A stretch of DNA of 64,000 nucleotides, taken from NCBI RefSeq assembly GCF_036227605.1, contig NZ_CP109487.1, positions 5,827,501-5,891,500 on the forward strand, in the 5' to 3' direction. The notes below the pieces were generated by a model, which was not told the origin of the DNA, did not search any database, and saw only the letters and a program-made list of their open reading frames with translations. The position numbers and the translations under genes were made by a program. Source of the stretch: Streptomyces sp. NBC_01439. Lineage in GTDB: Bacteria; Actinomycetota; Actinomycetes; Streptomycetales; Streptomycetaceae. Positions 10,849 to 21,912 of this stretch are shown here, piece by piece (position 1 is the stretch's first letter; each line of letters begins with the position of its first letter).

Positions 10849-12721
10849 GCCCTTGGACGCACGGGCGGGGCGTGCGCGGGTGCGGCGCCGGCGGCTGCGC
10901 ACCGTACGGGCGTACGCCTTCGGCGCGGCCGGGCTGCTGCTCGCGGGATGCGCCTCCATGCCGGACCGGGGCGACATCCGCCCGGTGCAGGCCTCGCAGG
11001 GCGTGGATTCGCAGGTCCGGGTGTTCGGCGTGCCGCCCGCGGACAAGGCCAGCCCGGCGGAGATCGTCGACGGTTTCCTGGAGGCGATGACCAGCGACGA
11101 CCCGGAGCTGGAGACGGCCCGCAAGTACCTCACCGAGGCGGCTGCGAAGAGCTGGAAGCCCGGCTCGGCCGTCACCGTGCTCTCCTCCGGACTCAACCGG
11201 GTTCCGAACCGGGGCGAGAAGGACCCCGAGGGGCCCCGTTGGAAGGTGACCGGCAAGAAGCTCGCGACCGTCGACGAGCACAGCGCGTACCAGCCACAGA
11301 CCGGGGCCAGGGAGTACGAGGAGTTCCTCCAGCTCGTGCAGACCCAGGACAATCAGTGGCGGATCTCGACCCCGCCGAGCGGGCTCGTGCTCAGCGAGTC
11401 GGACTTCCAGCGCATCTACATGCCGGTCAACAAGTACTACTTCGCGGGCGGCACGCTCGTCGCCGACCCCGTCTACGTGCGTCAGCGCACCGACCCGGCC
11501 TCGCGGATGGACCCGACCACCCAGACCGTGCAGTCGCTGCTGGCGGGGCCGTCGCGGTGGCTCGCGCCGGTCGTGGAGTCCAGCTTCCCCACCGGTACGG
11601 AACTGAGCCCGGGCACCAAGTCCCTTTCGTACGACGGGCAGAACACGCTGCGCGTGCCGCTCAACGAGAAGGCCGAGAACGTCGCGCAGCCGCAGTGCAA
11701 GAAGATGGCCACCCAACTCCTCTACACGGTCAAGGATCTGACGGGTTCCCGGCTCGACCAGGTCGAACTGGTGCGGGCGGGCGGCAAGTCGACCTCGCTG
11801 TGTTCGGTGAGCGAGGTGAGTGCGGCCGCGATCGCGGGCCGGCCCAAGATCCCCGAGTTCCAGTACTTCGTCGACAACGAGAAGCGGCTGGTCCGGATGA
11901 AGCTGGACACGAGCAGCGAGGACCTGCAGGCCCGGACCGAACCGGTGCCGGGTCCGCTGGCCACTCCTCCCGGGTTCAAGGTCAGGTCGGCGGCGGTTTC
12001 GCACGACGAGCGGCGCGCGGCCGTGGTCTCCGAGGACGAGCACGCGCTGTACGTCGTGCCGCTGGTCGGCAGCGGGGCGATGCCGCAGCCGCTGCCGGTG
12101 GGCAGGGGCGGCAAGACGGCGTTGCTGACCGCGCCGAGCTGGGATGCTTCGGGCGATCTGTGGGTCGCGGACCGGGATCCGCAGTCCCCGGGGCTGTGGC
12201 GGGTGCCCGGTGGTGCCGGAACGCCCGAGAAGGTGCAGGTGGCGGGGCTCGACGGCCGGAAGATCGCCTCGCTGAAGGCGTCCGCCGACGGTGCGCGGAT
12301 CGCCCTGCTGGTGGAGCAGACCGGCGGCAGCAAGGTCCTGTACGTCGGGCGGATCGAGCGGCCCGACGGCAAGGGCGACTCCTCGGCGGTGTCGGTGCGC
12401 GAGCTGCGTCCGGCGGCCCCGCAGATGGTCGACGTGACGGCGATGAGCTGGGCGCCGCGCGGGAGGCTGCTCGTGGTGGGCCGGGAGAGCGGCGGCGTGC
12501 AGCAGGCCCGCTACATGCTGGCCGACGGTTCGATGGTCGCGGCGAGCCTGCCCGGGGCGACCGGTCTGTCGGAGGTGGCGGTCGCGGCCACGGAGGACGA
12601 GGCGAAGCCGAAGCCGGTGGTCGCGTACTCGGAGGACGGGATCGTGTGGCTGCCGCCGGGGGCGCAGTGGCGCACGGTGGCGGCGGGGGCCGGCGGCCGG
12701 TCTCCGGTGTACCCGGGCTGA
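10838..12721 (+). CDS. lpqB: LpqB lipoprotein, MtrAB accessory
   Basis: A 627-residue secreted lipoprotein. The signal peptide has a twin-basic N-region and a lipobox LLLAGC with lipidated Cys38. A GerMN-type domain sits in the middle (about 190-330) and a C-terminal beta-propeller-like LpqB domain fills the rest. ATG 10838 is preceded by AGGAGG at 10823-10828 and overlaps the mtrB end by 11 bp. LpqB modulates MtrB activity at the outer face of the membrane. The three-gene order mtrA-mtrB-lpqB is a hallmark of actinobacteria. Confidence 0.96.
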   Translation: MDAEPLDARAGRARVRRRRLRTVRAYAFGAAGLLLAGCASMPDRGDIRPVQASQGVDSQVRVFGVPPADKASPAEIVDGFLEAMTSDDPELETARKYLTEAAAKSWKPGSAVTVLSSGLNRVPNRGEKDPEGPRWKVTGKKLATVDEHSAYQPQTGAREYEEFLQLVQTQDNQWRISTPPSGLVLSESDFQRIYMPVNKYYFAGGTLVADPVYVRQRTDPASRMDPTTQTVQSLLAGPSRWLAPVVESSFPTGTELSPGTKSLSYDGQNTLRVPLNEKAENVAQPQCKKMATQLLYTVKDLTGSRLDQVELVRAGGKSTSLCSVSEVSAAAIAGRPKIPEFQYFVDNEKRLVRMKLDTSSEDLQARTEPVPGPLATPPGFKVRSAAVSHDERRAAVVSEDEHALYVVPLVGSGAMPQPLPVGRGGKTALLTAPSWDASGDLWVADRDPQSPGLWRVPGGAGTPEKVQVAGLDGRKIASLKASADGARIALLVEQTGGSKVLYVGRIERPDGKGDSSAVSVRELRPAAPQMVDVTAMSWAPRGRLLVVGRESGGVQQARYMLADGSMVAASLPGATGLSEVAVAATEDEAKPKPVVAYSEDGIVWLPPGAQWRTVAAGAGGRSPVYPG

Positions 12722-12785
12722 CCCGCCGCCGGGCGGGTCGTCCACAGGGGTCGCGCCCGGCGGCCCGGCCCGTCAGTGTGGAGCC

Positions 12786-13553
12786 ATGCGTCAGTGGTGG
12801 CAGGAGCTCGCCGGACTGGTCCTGCCGGTCGACTGTGCCGGCTGCGGGGCGGTCCGGGTGCTGGTGTGCGCCGAGTGCCGGGATGCGCTGAGCGGGGTCG
12901 GGGAGGGGTCGGTGCGGCCGTCTCCGCGGCCCGCGGGGCTGCCGGTGGTGCGGGCCGCCGCCGTCTACGAGGGGGCCGTACGGAGCCTCCTGCTGGCCCA
13001 CAAGGAGCGCGGGGCGCTGCCGCTGGCCGGGGTGCTCGGCGCCGCCCTGGCGGCGGCCGTCCTGGCGGGCGGTGCGGGCAGTGTGGGTGGTGCCGGTGGT
13101 GCTGCTGGTGCGGGGGAGGTGGCGCTGGTCCCGGTCCCGTCGGCGCGGCGGCAGGTCCGGGCGCGCGGGCACGATCCGGCGCGCAGGATCGCGCGGGCGG
13201 CCGCGGGGCGGCTGCGGCGGGCCGGTGTTCCCGCGCGCGTGGCGCCCGTACTGGGGCTGCGGCGGGCGGTGGCGGACCAGTCGGGGCTGGGGGCCCGGCA
13301 GCGCCGGGAGAACCTCGCGGGCGCGTTGGCGGTGCGCCGGGGCGGGTGGCGGCTCACGGCCGGGGCGGCCCGGATCGTGCTCGTGGACGACCTGATCACC
13401 ACGGGGGCGACGTTGGCGGAGGCGGCCCGGGCGGTGCGCGCCGCGGGGCTGGTGGCCGGGCCGGTGGCGGGCCCGGGGGCGGTGCTGCGGGCGGCAGTGG
13501 TGGCCGCGCCGGCGGACTCCTTCGACCGGATCGAACGCGCGCCACGTCTTTGA
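12786..13553 (+). CDS. comF: ComF family phosphoribosyltransferase-like protein
   Basis: A 255-residue protein. An N-terminal zinc-ribbon-like Cys set (Cys17, Cys20, Cys28, Cys31) is followed by a type I phosphoribosyltransferase fold. The PRPP-binding loop IVLVDDLITTGATLAEA lies at about 198-214 and the family motif QSGLGARQRRENLAGA precedes it. ComF homologues assist DNA uptake or replication restart in other bacteria; the role in Streptomyces is not settled. It begins 64 bp after lpqB and is conserved there. Residues about 95-110 form a low-complexity Gly/Ala linker not usual for the family. Confidence 0.9.
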   Translation: MRQWWQELAGLVLPVDCAGCGAVRVLVCAECRDALSGVGEGSVRPSPRPAGLPVVRAAAVYEGAVRSLLLAHKERGALPLAGVLGAALAAAVLAGGAGSVGGAGGAAGAGEVALVPVPSARRQVRARGHDPARRIARAAAGRLRRAGVPARVAPVLGLRRAVADQSGLGARQRRENLAGALAVRRGGWRLTAGAARIVLVDDLITTGATLAEAARAVRAAGLVAGPVAGPGAVLRAAVVAAPADSFDRIERAPRL

Positions 13554-13879
13554 GCAACTCGGACAGAACAAAAATCTTGTGAATAGATTTGGAACTGGCG
13601 GGGAAGGCCCATCGTTGCAGGTAGTAAGAGGGATCAGCCACCTGACTGGAAGTACATTCCGGTAGCGGGTGCCGACAACCGCCATAGAGGGATATGTTCG
13701 GTTGTAAGGAACTCAGGAGGCTGTCTCTCGACTCCGAAGTCGGTGGGGTGTTGATCTTGCCGATGGGGGAGGAGGAGGTGAAAGTCGCCAAGTCCGAGGC
13801 TCCGGCCTTCACCGGAGTCTGGTGCGAAAGGGAGACGCTTCGCCCCGTCGGGCGGAGCTATCCGGGAACGGAGTTCTGC
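13554..13879 (+). promoter_or_regulatory. hpf promoter and leader, with SigR-like promoter
   Basis: The 326-bp gap before hpf holds a GGAAC (13591-13595) and GTT (13614-13616) separated by 18 bp. This closely matches the SigR thiol-stress promoter pattern GGAAT-N18/19-GTT. The sequence just upstream is AT-rich (ACAAAAATCTTGTGAATAG). Transcription from there would give a leader of about 260 nt. An in-frame extension to ATG 13694 exists, but the conserved protein begins at GTG 13880. Confidence 0.55.
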
Positions 13880-14575
13880 GTGGACATCGTCGTCAAGGGC
13901 CGCAAGACCGAGGTGCCCGAGCGGTTCCGCAAGCACGTGGCCGAGAAGCTGAATCCGGAGCGGATCCAGAAGCTCGACGCCAAGGTGATCAGCTTGGACG
14001 TCGAGGTGTCCAAGGAGCACAACCCGCGCCAGGCCGACCGTTCCGACCGCGTGGAGATCACCCTGCGTTCGCGGGGCCCGGTGATCCGTGCCGAGGCCGC
14101 CGCCGCCGACGCGTATGCGGCGCTGGACCTGGCTCAGGACAAGCTCGAGGCCCGGCTGCGCAAGCAGCACGACAAGCGTTACACCCGTCGTGGCAGCGGC
14201 CGGCTCTCGGCGGCGGAGGTCGCCGACGTGGTGCCGGGCGTCGCATCGCTGAACGGCAGCGGACAGCCGGTGTCGGAGGAGAAGACGGACGGGGTGCCGA
14301 TTACCCGGATCGGATCCCTCGAGGTGCAGGGCGAAGGCCCGCTCATCGTTCGCGAGAAGACCCACTCGGCCGCACCCATGTCGCTCGACCAGGCCCTGTA
14401 CGAGATGGAACTGGTCGGCCACGACTTCTATCTGTTCGTCGACTCCGAGACGAAGTTGCCCAGTGTCGTCTACCGCCGTCATGCCTATGACTACGGCGTC
14501 ATCCACGTGAACCCCGACGGTGCCTCCAGCTCGGAGGAACCGCGGGGCGGCGCCGGTGGCGCGCTCGGCGGCTGA
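13880..14575 (+). CDS. hpf: Long-form ribosome hibernation promoting factor
   Basis: A 231-residue protein. The S30AE/YfiA domain spans about 1-105 (VDIVVKGRKTEVPERFRKHV, then the basic RLRKQHDKRYTRRG). A linker follows, and then the C-terminal dimerisation domain at about 165-225 (SLDQALYEMELVGHDFYLFV; YRRHAYDYGVIHV), which makes it the long form that drives 100S ribosome dimers. The start GTG 13880 has CGGAG seven bases upstream; an in-frame ATG at 13694 would add 62 poorly conserved residues. A SigR-like promoter upstream suggests induction by thiol stress. HPF protects idle ribosomes in stationary phase. Confidence 0.94.
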   Translation: MDIVVKGRKTEVPERFRKHVAEKLNPERIQKLDAKVISLDVEVSKEHNPRQADRSDRVEITLRSRGPVIRAEAAAADAYAALDLAQDKLEARLRKQHDKRYTRRGSGRLSAAEVADVVPGVASLNGSGQPVSEEKTDGVPITRIGSLEVQGEGPLIVREKTHSAAPMSLDQALYEMELVGHDFYLFVDSETKLPSVVYRRHAYDYGVIHVNPDGASSSEEPRGGAGGALGG

Positions 14576-14784
14576 CGCCGGGCACATCCGTACATCGCCC
14601 CCGCGCAGGCGCTCCGGCGCCTTCGCGGGGGCGCTTGCATGACCGGTATGCGACGGGTATGCGCCAGGTGGCTCACTTTTGGCCCCCGGGCCGTGGTGCG
14701 GGCATGGAATCATGGCGTGCAGTCAACCGGCAGCGGTGCGTGTCCGGTTGGCCCAGCAGCTGAGCACATGCAGGGGGAGGAACG

Positions 14785-15528
14785 ATGGCGGACAGCTTCG
14801 GGCCGGTGCGCGCGGACGGCGGCGTCGCGGGCTGCCACGAGAGCGACCCGGCGCAGGAGCCCGCCCGGGAGCCCATCAGGGTGCTCGTGGTCGACGACCA
14901 CGCGCTCTTCCGGCGGGGACTGGAGATCGTCCTCGCGCAGGAGGAGGACATCCAGGTCGTCGGTGAGGCCGGGGACGGTGCGGAAGCCGTGGACAAGGCG
15001 GCCGACCTGCTTCCGGACATCGTGCTGATGGACGTGCGGATGCCCCGGCGCGGCGGGATCGAGGCGTGCACCTCGATCAAGGAGGTGGCCCCCTCCGCGA
15101 AGATCATCATGCTGACGATCAGCGACGAGGAGGCGGACCTCTACGACGCGATCAAGGCGGGCGCGACCGGGTACCTCCTGAAGGAGATTTCGACGGACGA
15201 GGTGGCCACGGCGATCCGGGCGGTGGCGGACGGCCAGTCGCAGATCAGCCCGTCGATGGCGTCGAAGCTGCTCACCGAGTTCAAGTCGATGATCCAACGG
15301 ACTGACGAGCGCCGGCTGGTGCCGGCGCCGCGGCTGACGGACCGGGAGCTGGAGGTCCTGAAACTGGTGGCCACCGGCATGAACAACCGTGATATCGCCA
15401 AGGAGTTGTTCATTTCCGAGAACACCGTGAAGAACCACGTCCGCAACATCCTGGAGAAGCTGCAGCTGCACTCCAGGATGGAAGCCGTGGTCTACGCGAT
15501 GCGGGAAAAGATCCTCGAGATCCGCTGA
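14785..15528 (+). CDS. Orphan NarL/FixJ-type response regulator
   Basis: A 247-residue protein. It has an extra N-terminal 30 residues and a receiver domain from about 31 (VLVVDDHALFRRGL) with phospho-acceptor Asp83 (IVLMDVRMP), Thr in IIMLTIS and Lys in LLKEIS. A LuxR-type helix-turn-helix lies at about 180-240 (LTDRELEVLKLVATGMNNRDIAKELFIS in the recognition region). No histidine kinase gene lies beside it, so it is an orphan regulator. The start ATG 14785 follows GGGGGAGGAA. Conserved position next to hpf in Streptomyces; target genes unknown. Confidence 0.93.
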   Translation: MADSFGPVRADGGVAGCHESDPAQEPAREPIRVLVVDDHALFRRGLEIVLAQEEDIQVVGEAGDGAEAVDKAADLLPDIVLMDVRMPRRGGIEACTSIKEVAPSAKIIMLTISDEEADLYDAIKAGATGYLLKEISTDEVATAIRAVADGQSQISPSMASKLLTEFKSMIQRTDERRLVPAPRLTDRELEVLKLVATGMNNRDIAKELFISENTVKNHVRNILEKLQLHSRMEAVVYAMREKILEIR

Positions 15529-15561
15529 GGCGACGTCCGAAAGGGGCGGGAAGCACCCTCT

Positions 15562-16734
15562 CTAGAGCGCAGCCAGTTCCGCGGTGACGGCCGCCGCTTC
15601 CGCGGGCGAGCTCGCGCGCTCGACGCGTACGTCCTCGCAGCCGACCCACTCCGCCGCCTCCCGCAGGGCCCGTGCCATCGGGCCCGCGGCCTTCGGGGAG
15701 GTCAGCGAGAGCTGCCGGGCGACCAGCGTGCGGCCCTCGCGGGCCGGGTCGACGCGGCCCTGGAGCCGGCCGCCCGTCAGCAGCGGCATCGCGAAGTACC
15801 CGTGTATCCGCTTCGGCTTGGGCACGTACGCCTCCAGGCGGTGCGTGAAGCCGAAGATCCGCTCCGTGCGGGGACGGTCCCAGACCAGGGAGTCGAAGGG
15901 CGAGAGCAGCGTCGTGCGGTGGCGGCCCCCGGGGGCCTGCGCGAGGGCCGCCGGGTCCGCCCAGGCCGGCTTGGCCCAGCCCTGCACCTCGACCGGTACC
16001 AGCCCGGAGTCCGCGACCACCGCGTCGAACTGCTCGCCCTTGAGGCGGTGGTAGTCCGCGATGTCGGCGCGGGTGCCGACGCCCAGGGACCGACCCGCCA
16101 GGGCGACCAGGCGGCGCAGGCACTCGCGGTCGTCCAGGTCGTCGTGGAGCAGTGCGTCGGGCACGGCCCGCTCGGGGAGGTCGTAGACCCGCTTCCAGCC
16201 GCGGCGCTCGCTGCACACCACCTCGCCGGTGTCCAGCAGCCACTCCACCGCGATCTTGGTTTCGGACCAGTCGAACCACTCGCCGCCGTTCTTGGCGCCG
16301 CCCAGCTCGGTGGAGGTCAGCGGGCCGTCCGCCTTCAGCCGGTCCAGGACCGCCCGCGTCGACTGCTGCTGGTCCTGGAGGATGTGCCAGCGGTGGCCGC
16401 GGGCCCGGTTGGCCCGGCGGCGGAAGGCGAAATGCGGCCATTCCTCGATGGGCAGGATGCAGGCGGCGTGCGACCAGTACTCGAAGGCGTGCCGGTCCGA
16501 CCAGTACGCCTGCTCCACGGTGTCCCGGCCGACCGCGCCCAAGCGTGCGTACGGGATCAGCTCGTGCGAGCGGGCCAGGACCGAGATGGTGTCCAGCTGT
16601 ACGGCGCCCAGGTGGCGCAGGACCCCGCGGACCCCGCCGCGCCGGTCGGGTGCGCCGATGAAGCCCTGCGCGCGCAGGGCGATGCGCCGGGCCTCGTCGG
16701 CGGACAGGGACACGTGCGGCGGCGGGTTGCTCAT
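15562..16734 (-). CDS. YcaQ-like winged-helix DNA glycosylase
   Basis: A 390-residue protein of the HTH_42/YcaQ family (formerly DUF1006), a tandem winged-helix DNA glycosylase that unhooks alkylated bases and interstrand crosslinks. Near residue 45 the motif GAVQLDTISV carries Q-Leu-D, the Q-phi-D catalytic signature of the YcaQ-like subfamily, as opposed to Q-phi-Q of AlkZ-like antibiotic self-resistance enzymes. ATG 16734 has no Shine-Dalgarno, so the message may be leaderless; a TTG extension to 16764 is less likely. It is read as a housekeeping crosslink repair enzyme. Confidence 0.88.
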   Translation of the reverse strand: MSNPPPHVSLSADEARRIALRAQGFIGAPDRRGGVRGVLRHLGAVQLDTISVLARSHELIPYARLGAVGRDTVEQAYWSDRHAFEYWSHAACILPIEEWPHFAFRRRANRARGHRWHILQDQQQSTRAVLDRLKADGPLTSTELGGAKNGGEWFDWSETKIAVEWLLDTGEVVCSERRGWKRVYDLPERAVPDALLHDDLDDRECLRRLVALAGRSLGVGTRADIADYHRLKGEQFDAVVADSGLVPVEVQGWAKPAWADPAALAQAPGGRHRTTLLSPFDSLVWDRPRTERIFGFTHRLEAYVPKPKRIHGYFAMPLLTGGRLQGRVDPAREGRTLVARQLSLTSPKAAGPMARALREAAEWVGCEDVRVERASSPAEAAAVTAELAAL

Positions 16735-16790
16735 GCGCCGAAGCCTAGGCGGCACCACTGACAACGGGCCCGTACGGGAGCCTTCGTCGC

Positions 16791-16820
16791 CCGCCCCGCC
16801 CCGCCCCGCCCCGCCCCGCC
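16791..16820. repeat. Pentanucleotide tandem repeat CCGCC
   Basis: Six head-to-tail copies of CCGCC lie in the gap between the acetyltransferase stop and the YcaQ gene start, both on the minus strand. It is a simple-sequence tract and no function is evident. Confidence 0.9.
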
Positions 16821-16833
16821 CGCAGGGCTCCGG

Positions 16834-17445
16834 TCAGGTGGCCGCGGCCCCGGTGCCCGGCCGGTCGGCGGGTGCCGGTAGGTAGGGCAGTCGCGAGGGC
16901 AGGCCCAGGTCGGAGGGGAGCAGGGCGCCGACCCAGCAGTCGCGGTACGTGTCCCGCTGGATGATGCCGGCCCGCAGGAGGCCCTCGACCTGGAAGCCGG
17001 CCTTCTCGGCCACGGCGCGGGAGCCCGCGTTGCCCACTTCGGCGCGCCATTCCAGCCGACCGATGCCCAGTTCGGTGAAGGCCCAGCGGGCGACGGCACG
17101 GACCGCCTCGGTCATGTAGCCCCGACCGCGGTGCTCCTTGACCGCCCAGTAGCCGATCTCGGTGCTCTCCGCGGTGTGGACGTGCACGCCGACGGCCGCG
17201 ACCAGGGGGCCCTCGGCGCCCTCGGCCCCGAGGCGCACGGCGAAGGCGAAGGCCGTGCCGTCGCGCCAGCCGTTCGGCACGGTCTCGTTCACATAGGTGC
17301 GCGCGTGCTCGCGCTCATAAGGAGAGGGCACCAGCGTCCAGCGCTGGACGTCCGGGTCCCGTGCCGCGGCGTACAGCTCGTCCTCGTCCGACGGGACGAA
17401 GGCACGCAATACCAATCGGTCCGTGCTGAGTGTTGTGGGCTCCAT
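16834..17445 (-). CDS. GNAT family N-acetyltransferase, RimJ-like
   Basis: A 203-residue acetyltransferase with the RimJ/RimL layout: TDRLVLRAFVPSDEDEL at the N-terminus, motif A acetyl-CoA loop near 118-130 (KEHRGRGYMTEAVRAV, i.e. R/Q-x-x-G-x-G/A) and motif B (EVGNAGSRAVAEKAGF). The last 20 residues are Pro-rich and family-atypical. The substrate (a protein N-terminus or small amine) cannot be read from sequence. ATG 17445 is the only reasonable start. It is divergent from secA. Confidence 0.9.
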   Translation of the reverse strand: MEPTTLSTDRLVLRAFVPSDEDELYAAARDPDVQRWTLVPSPYEREHARTYVNETVPNGWRDGTAFAFAVRLGAEGAEGPLVAAVGVHVHTAESTEIGYWAVKEHRGRGYMTEAVRAVARWAFTELGIGRLEWRAEVGNAGSRAVAEKAGFQVEGLLRAGIIQRDTYRDCWVGALLPSDLGLPSRLPYLPAPADRPGTGAAAT

Positions 17446-17685
17446 GAACGAATTCTGCCGCCGTGCCGATATTCGCGGCGAACGTTTTCCGGTGATCCCT
17501 CCGAGTGATGCGGCACCTTCGGTGTCCCCCGTACGTTCTCAATCCGGGCACCCGTGCCCCCACGGGAACGGCGGACCTCCCGACGCGGCCACGTCCTCGC
17601 TTACGATGGCCGTTGCGGTGGGGCCCACCTGCCGTGCCCGTGTACGTACAGTGCCCAGGCCCGACCGGCAAGGAGACAAACCTCG

Positions 17686-20484
<2,799 letters not shown>

Positions 20485-20511
20485 CCCTTCGCAGGGTTTC
20501 GCGCGAGCCGT

Positions 20512-20552
20512 CGGCCGGGGCCGGACACCTTCGGGATGTCCGGCCCCGGCCG
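20512..20552 (+). terminator. secA terminator hairpin
   Basis: Perfect 16-bp arms (20512-20527 and 20537-20552) close on a CC-TTCG-GG tetraloop stem. A short T-containing tail follows (GTTGTGT). It sits 28 bp after the secA stop. Confidence 0.85.
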
Positions 20553-20566
20553 CGTTGTGTGGTGAT

Positions 20567-20630
20567 GTGCGGCGCCGTTGCCGGGGGCGCTGCCCCCGGA
20601 CCCCCGCGCCTCAATCGCCGGCGGGGCTGA
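20567..20630. repeat. Dispersed intergenic repeat, copy 1
   Basis: A roughly 64-bp GC-rich element beginning TGCGGCGCCGTTG and ending CGCCGGCGGGGCTGA. Near-identical copies occur at 28005-28068 and 40941-41003, and a partial inverted relative lies at 54247-54283. It contains short inverted arms (GGGGGCGCTGCCCCC). It lies at the 3' side of secA and may add to termination. Confidence 0.9.
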
Positions 20631-20677
20631 GAGGGGCTGGGGCTGAAAGGGGCTGGATTCGGCGGGCCGACGGCAGG

Positions 20678-21109
20678 TCACGGGCGGGGGCCCTGGATTT
20701 CTACTGCGGCGCAGCGCCAGCGGAGGTCGGGGCCCTGTTCGAGGCGGAAGGCCATGGCGGTGAGGCGGTCGCCCGTGGCGATGCGGGCGAAGGCCTCGAT
20801 GACTCCCGGGCCCGGGGTGAAGCGGCCGCACTGGCGGACGACCGGGCGCAGGCGGTCGCGGAGGGGGTCCGCGGGGGCCAGGGCGATCAGCTGCTGGTAG
20901 GCGGGGCCGATGGTGTGGCCGAGGAGCGAGTGGACCGGGCGCAGGCCGCTGACCACCGCGAGGAGGTGTTCGGCGAACCAGTGGTGCGGGCCGAGCCGCA
21001 GGGTGCGCGGGGGGCCGGCCGGGCGCCGCTGGTCCCGTCGGCCCGCGGGCCGGGTCCGGCTCGCGGGCCGACGACGGCTGCCGTCGTTGCCGGTCATCGT
21101 GGTGTCCAT
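20678..21109 (-). CDS. Rv3235 family protein
   Basis: A 143-residue basic protein. The N-terminal 40 residues are Arg/Gly/Pro-rich; the conserved core is LGPHHWFAEHLLAVVSGLRPV, then TPGPGVIEAFARIATGDRLTAMAFRLEQ, and WRCAAVEIQGPRP at the end. This matches the Rv3235-type family of small actinobacterial proteins encoded beside secA. No catalytic motif is visible. ATG 21109 has GGGGGAAG eight bases upstream; a later ATG at 21097 is also possible. Convergent with secA; function unknown. Confidence 0.85.
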   Translation of the reverse strand: MDTTMTGNDGSRRRPASRTRPAGRRDQRRPAGPPRTLRLGPHHWFAEHLLAVVSGLRPVHSLLGHTIGPAYQQLIALAPADPLRDRLRPVVRQCGRFTPGPGVIEAFARIATGDRLTAMAFRLEQGPDLRWRCAAVEIQGPRP

Positions 21110-21411
21110 CGCGAGCTTCCCCCGAACAGGCCGGGCCCGGAGTGGTACCGGGCGGTAACTTGATGGGGATCTTCTACGGCGGCCGAACACGCTCCGCAAC
21201 CACGTCCGCGGCCCGCCCGGCCACTGGCTCCCTTCACCTATCCGGGTGGGCGGCGGCAGGTCCCCCGCCCCGGGCGGCGCCGGTGCGCGTACCCGGGTGG
21301 ACGGGCGCGGTTCCCGGTCCGGCGCCCCGAAGGGGGACGGGGTCCATCACCCGCCCGGCCGCGTCCGAGTCGTATCCTGAGGGCGTTTCCGACTACCGAA
21401 AGCAGCCGGCC
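21110..21411. promoter_or_regulatory. Divergent intergenic region, with likely -10 for the DUF6912-like gene
   Basis: About 302 bp without a supported gene. A TATCCT at 21373-21378 is a fair -10 for the plus-strand gene at 21412, giving a leader of about 27 nt. A single GTAAC at 21154 is noted without a partner. The rest is GC-rich with no clear hairpin. Confidence 0.4.
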
Positions 21412-21912
21412 ATGCGCGTGTACGTCCCCCTGACCCTCCCCGGGCTCGCCGAGGTGCACCGGGCGGGTGAGCTGGGTCCCGCCCCGCTGCTGGCGTACGC
21501 CGTCACCCCCGGTCTGCGCGAGTGGTACGTGTCGGACGACATCGAGGAGCTGGAGTACGCGGCCCTGAACCGGGCCGCGCTCGCCTCCCTGCGGCTGGTC
21601 GCCGCGGACGCGGACGCCCCGCGCCGGCGCGTCGTGGTGGCCCTGGACGTCGACGACAAGGCCGCCACCGCCAGCCCGGGGGCCGACGGGGCCGCTCTCG
21701 GCCGGGTGGCCCTCGCCGCCGCCGTGCGGCTCTCCGTGGTCGCCGCCGTGCACGTGGACGCCGATGACGCCGAAGAGGACGTGGCCGCCGCCGTACGGGC
21801 CCTGGAGGCCGCCGACGGCGGGGACGCGGACGCACAGCACACCGTCGACGGGGCCGAGGACCACGACCTGCTCTGGTTCGGCCTGCAGGAGATCCCGGGG
21901 CTGCTGAAGTGA
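21412..21912 (+). CDS. DUF6912-like small protein
   Basis: A 166-residue protein with a clear conserved N-terminus (MRVYVPLTLPGLAEVHRAGELG), AYAVTPGLREWY and acidic patches (DADDAEEDVAAAVRALEAAD), ending HDLLWFGLQEIPGLL. This layout matches the DUF6912 family of actinobacteria. It has no transmembrane or catalytic motif. Its stop overlaps the start of the HAD hydrolase by four bases (GTGA), so the two are probably co-translated. Function unknown. Confidence 0.85.
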   Translation: MRVYVPLTLPGLAEVHRAGELGPAPLLAYAVTPGLREWYVSDDIEELEYAALNRAALASLRLVAADADAPRRRVVVALDVDDKAATASPGADGAALGRVALAAAVRLSVVAAVHVDADDAEEDVAAAVRALEAADGGDADAQHTVDGAEDHDLLWFGLQEIPGLLK

